From: Palsa-504 sp050010815
Lineage (GTDB): Bacteria > Actinomycetota > Actinomycetes > Streptosporangiales > Streptosporangiaceae
Direction of reading: 5' to 3'
Assembly: GCA_050010815.1 (NCBI GenBank)
Contig: JBEKKH010000357.1
Span: 1-8,355 of the forward strand
DNA: 8,355 bases
Shown here piece after piece: positions 7,466 to 8,355 of this stretch. The position numbers and the translations under genes were made by a program. Below the pieces are notes generated by a model, which was given only the letters and a program-made list of their open reading frames with translations, did no database searches and was not told where the DNA came from. Numbering within the stretch: position 1 is the stretch's first letter; every line of letters begins with the position of its first letter.

Positions 7466-8355
7466 ATGGAGTCTGATGAGCTAGGCGGCGCGTCCGCCCT
7501 GCGCTGGCCCGACCCGGGCCGGACCGAACCGGGCTGGACCGAACCGGGGCGGGCGGATCCGGGCGGCCCTGGTACGCGGTCCGCACGGCCAGACGCCGCG
7601 GACGGCGCGGAGGCGGCGATCAGCGCGCTCTACGAGGCGGCCGCCGTGGGCCTGATCCGGCTCGCCTACCTCATGCTCGGCGACCGGCCGGCCGCCGAGG
7701 ACGTGGTCCAGGACGCCTTCTGCGGCCTGTACAGGAACTGGGACCGGCTGGCCGACCACGACCGCGCGCTGGCCTACGTCCGCTCCTCGGTGCTGAACGG
7801 CTGCCGCTCGGCGCTGCGCCACCAGGCCGCCGGGCGCCGGCTCACCACCTACCAGCCGCCGGCCGCCTCCGCCGAGGCCACCGCGCTCGGCCACGAGGAA
7901 CGCCGCGAGGTCATGCAGGCGGTCAGGCGGCTGCCCGACCGCCAGCGCGAGGCGCTGGTGCTGCGGTTTTACCTCGACCTGCCCGAGGCCGAGATCGCCC
8001 GCATCATGGGCCTGCGGCCGAGCTCCGTCCGGTCCGCCACCCACCGCGCCCTCAAGGCGCGGGTCATGATTCCGCTGGAAGACAAGCTCCGCGCGGCCAT
8101 CCACGCGACCGCCGAGGAGATCCCCGCCGACCCGCCGCCGCTACGGCTGGATTCGCCCAAGCCGACCCCGCGACGCCGGCCCTGGTCCCGCCCGAGCCTG
8201 AGCGCGGGCCGGATCCGCACGGGCTGGGGCGGCCGGAACCCCTGGCTCGCTCCGCTGGCCGCCGCGGCCGTGGTCGTCGCGGTGATCCTCGGCTCGCTGG
8301 CCGTGACCGGAGGCGGGGCCGGCCGGGCTACCCCGGCTACCCCGGCTACCCCGGC
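7466..8355 (+). CDS. SigE-like ECF sigma factor fused to a single-TM C-terminal extension (runs off the right edge)
   Basis: The frame is open for 296 codons to the window end. After a Pro/Gly-rich start, residues 50-118 form sigma region 2 (LIRLAYLMLGDRPAAEDVVQDAFCGLYRNWDRL) and 148-198 form region 4 (RRLPDRQREALVLRFYLDLPEAEIARIMGLRPSSVRSATHRALK), with the helix-turn-helix that reads -35 DNA. This is the pattern of SigE-type ECF factors of actinomycetes, usually about 170-180 residues. Here no stop follows: the frame continues into PLEDKLRAAIHATAEEIPADPPPLRL (204-228), an Arg-rich stretch, a TM helix (about 259-280) and an Ala-Thr-Pro repeat. The extension resembles the membrane protein often encoded next to such sigma genes, so the two appear fused. 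The basic stretch before the helix puts the sigma domain inside the cell. An in-frame ATG at 8066 could start a separate product, but no good ribosome binding site precedes it. The ATG at 7466 is the only plausible start; its Shine-Dalgarno is poor. Confidence 0.85.
   Translation, partial: MESDELGGASALRWPDPGRTEPGWTEPGRADPGGPGTRSARPDAADGAEAAISALYEAAAVGLIRLAYLMLGDRPAAEDVVQDAFCGLYRNWDRLADHDRALAYVRSSVLNGCRSALRHQAAGRRLTTYQPPAASAEATALGHEERREVMQAVRRLPDRQREALVLRFYLDLPEAEIARIMGLRPSSVRSATHRALKARVMIPLEDKLRAAIHATAEEIPADPPPLRLDSPKPTPRRRPWSRPSLSAGRIRTGWGGRNPWLAPLAAAAVVVAVILGSLAVTGGGAGRATPATPATP
7511..7570 (+). repeat. 15-base tandem repeat in the sigma gene start, four copies
   Basis: Four imperfect 15-base units encode DPGRT, EPGWT, EPGRA and DPGGP (residues 16-35). 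They make a flexible Pro/Gly linker ahead of sigma region 2. Repeats like this change copy number by slippage and carry no known function in the family. Confidence 0.7.
8327..8355 (+). repeat. 9-base tandem repeat GCTACCCCG, at least three copies, open at the window edge
   Basis: Three identical units (8327-8335, 8336-8344, 8345-8353) and the first two bases of a fourth reach the window end. They encode Ala-Thr-Pro repeats just after the TM helix, where an extracellular stalk would be expected. The copies are identical at DNA level, which suggests recent expansion. The full length is not visible. Confidence 0.85.

Noticed and set aside
7481..8104. 207-codon minus-strand frame opposite the sigma gene
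   Set aside because: No family resemblance, while the plus-strand frame shows sigma regions 2 and 4.

Overview
The window is high-GC DNA with the codon usage of an actinomycete (Actinomycetota). Signs of this include G/C third positions, a TTG-started gene, starts without a Shine-Dalgarno sequence, a non-ribosomal peptide synthetase (NRPS), an SpoIIE/GAF-type remnant, an ECF sigma factor and a GT20 trehalose-6-phosphate synthase. No phage, transposon, CRISPR, rRNA or tRNA signal was seen. The species cannot be named from this sequence.

Layout, left to right. (1) The minus strand from 584 to the left edge carries the start of an NRPS-type adenylation domain, which runs off the window. (2) 585-962 is a non-coding divergent region with an AT-rich core (about 66% A+T over 711-800). 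It ends in a leader with three short hairpins and a possible 24-codon upstream ORF whose stop overlaps the next start. (3) 963-4100 (+) is a 1045-residue membrane protein with TM, GAF, PAS, GGDEF and EAL regions. Both c-di-GMP catalytic domains keep their key residues. (4) 4107-5588 (-) is a complete otsA, convergent with the previous gene. The two stop codons form the ends of a perfect 12-bp palindrome, next to a strong hairpin. (5) 5589-5726 is a second divergent promoter region. (6) 5727-6347 (+) is a GAF protein that stops a few residues into what should be an SpoIIE/PP2C phosphatase domain. (7) 6401-7422 (+) is an FAD-dependent amine/amino-acid oxidoreductase broken by a one-base frameshift; it also appears to lack an internal block. 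(8) 7466 to the right edge (+) is a SigE-like ECF sigma factor continuing in frame into a basic, single-TM, Thr/Pro-rich extension. This resembles a sigma factor fused to its usual membrane partner.

How the genes might work together: c-di-GMP turnover, trehalose synthesis, a GAF/phosphatase remnant and an ECF sigma factor all fit stress and developmental signalling in actinomycetes. Nothing here proves they act as one system, and the gene orientations give few possible operons. The most informative points are the in-frame sigma/TM fusion, the two adjacent damaged genes (5727-7422) and the structured leader of the c-di-GMP gene. I did not find a clearly new multi-gene system.
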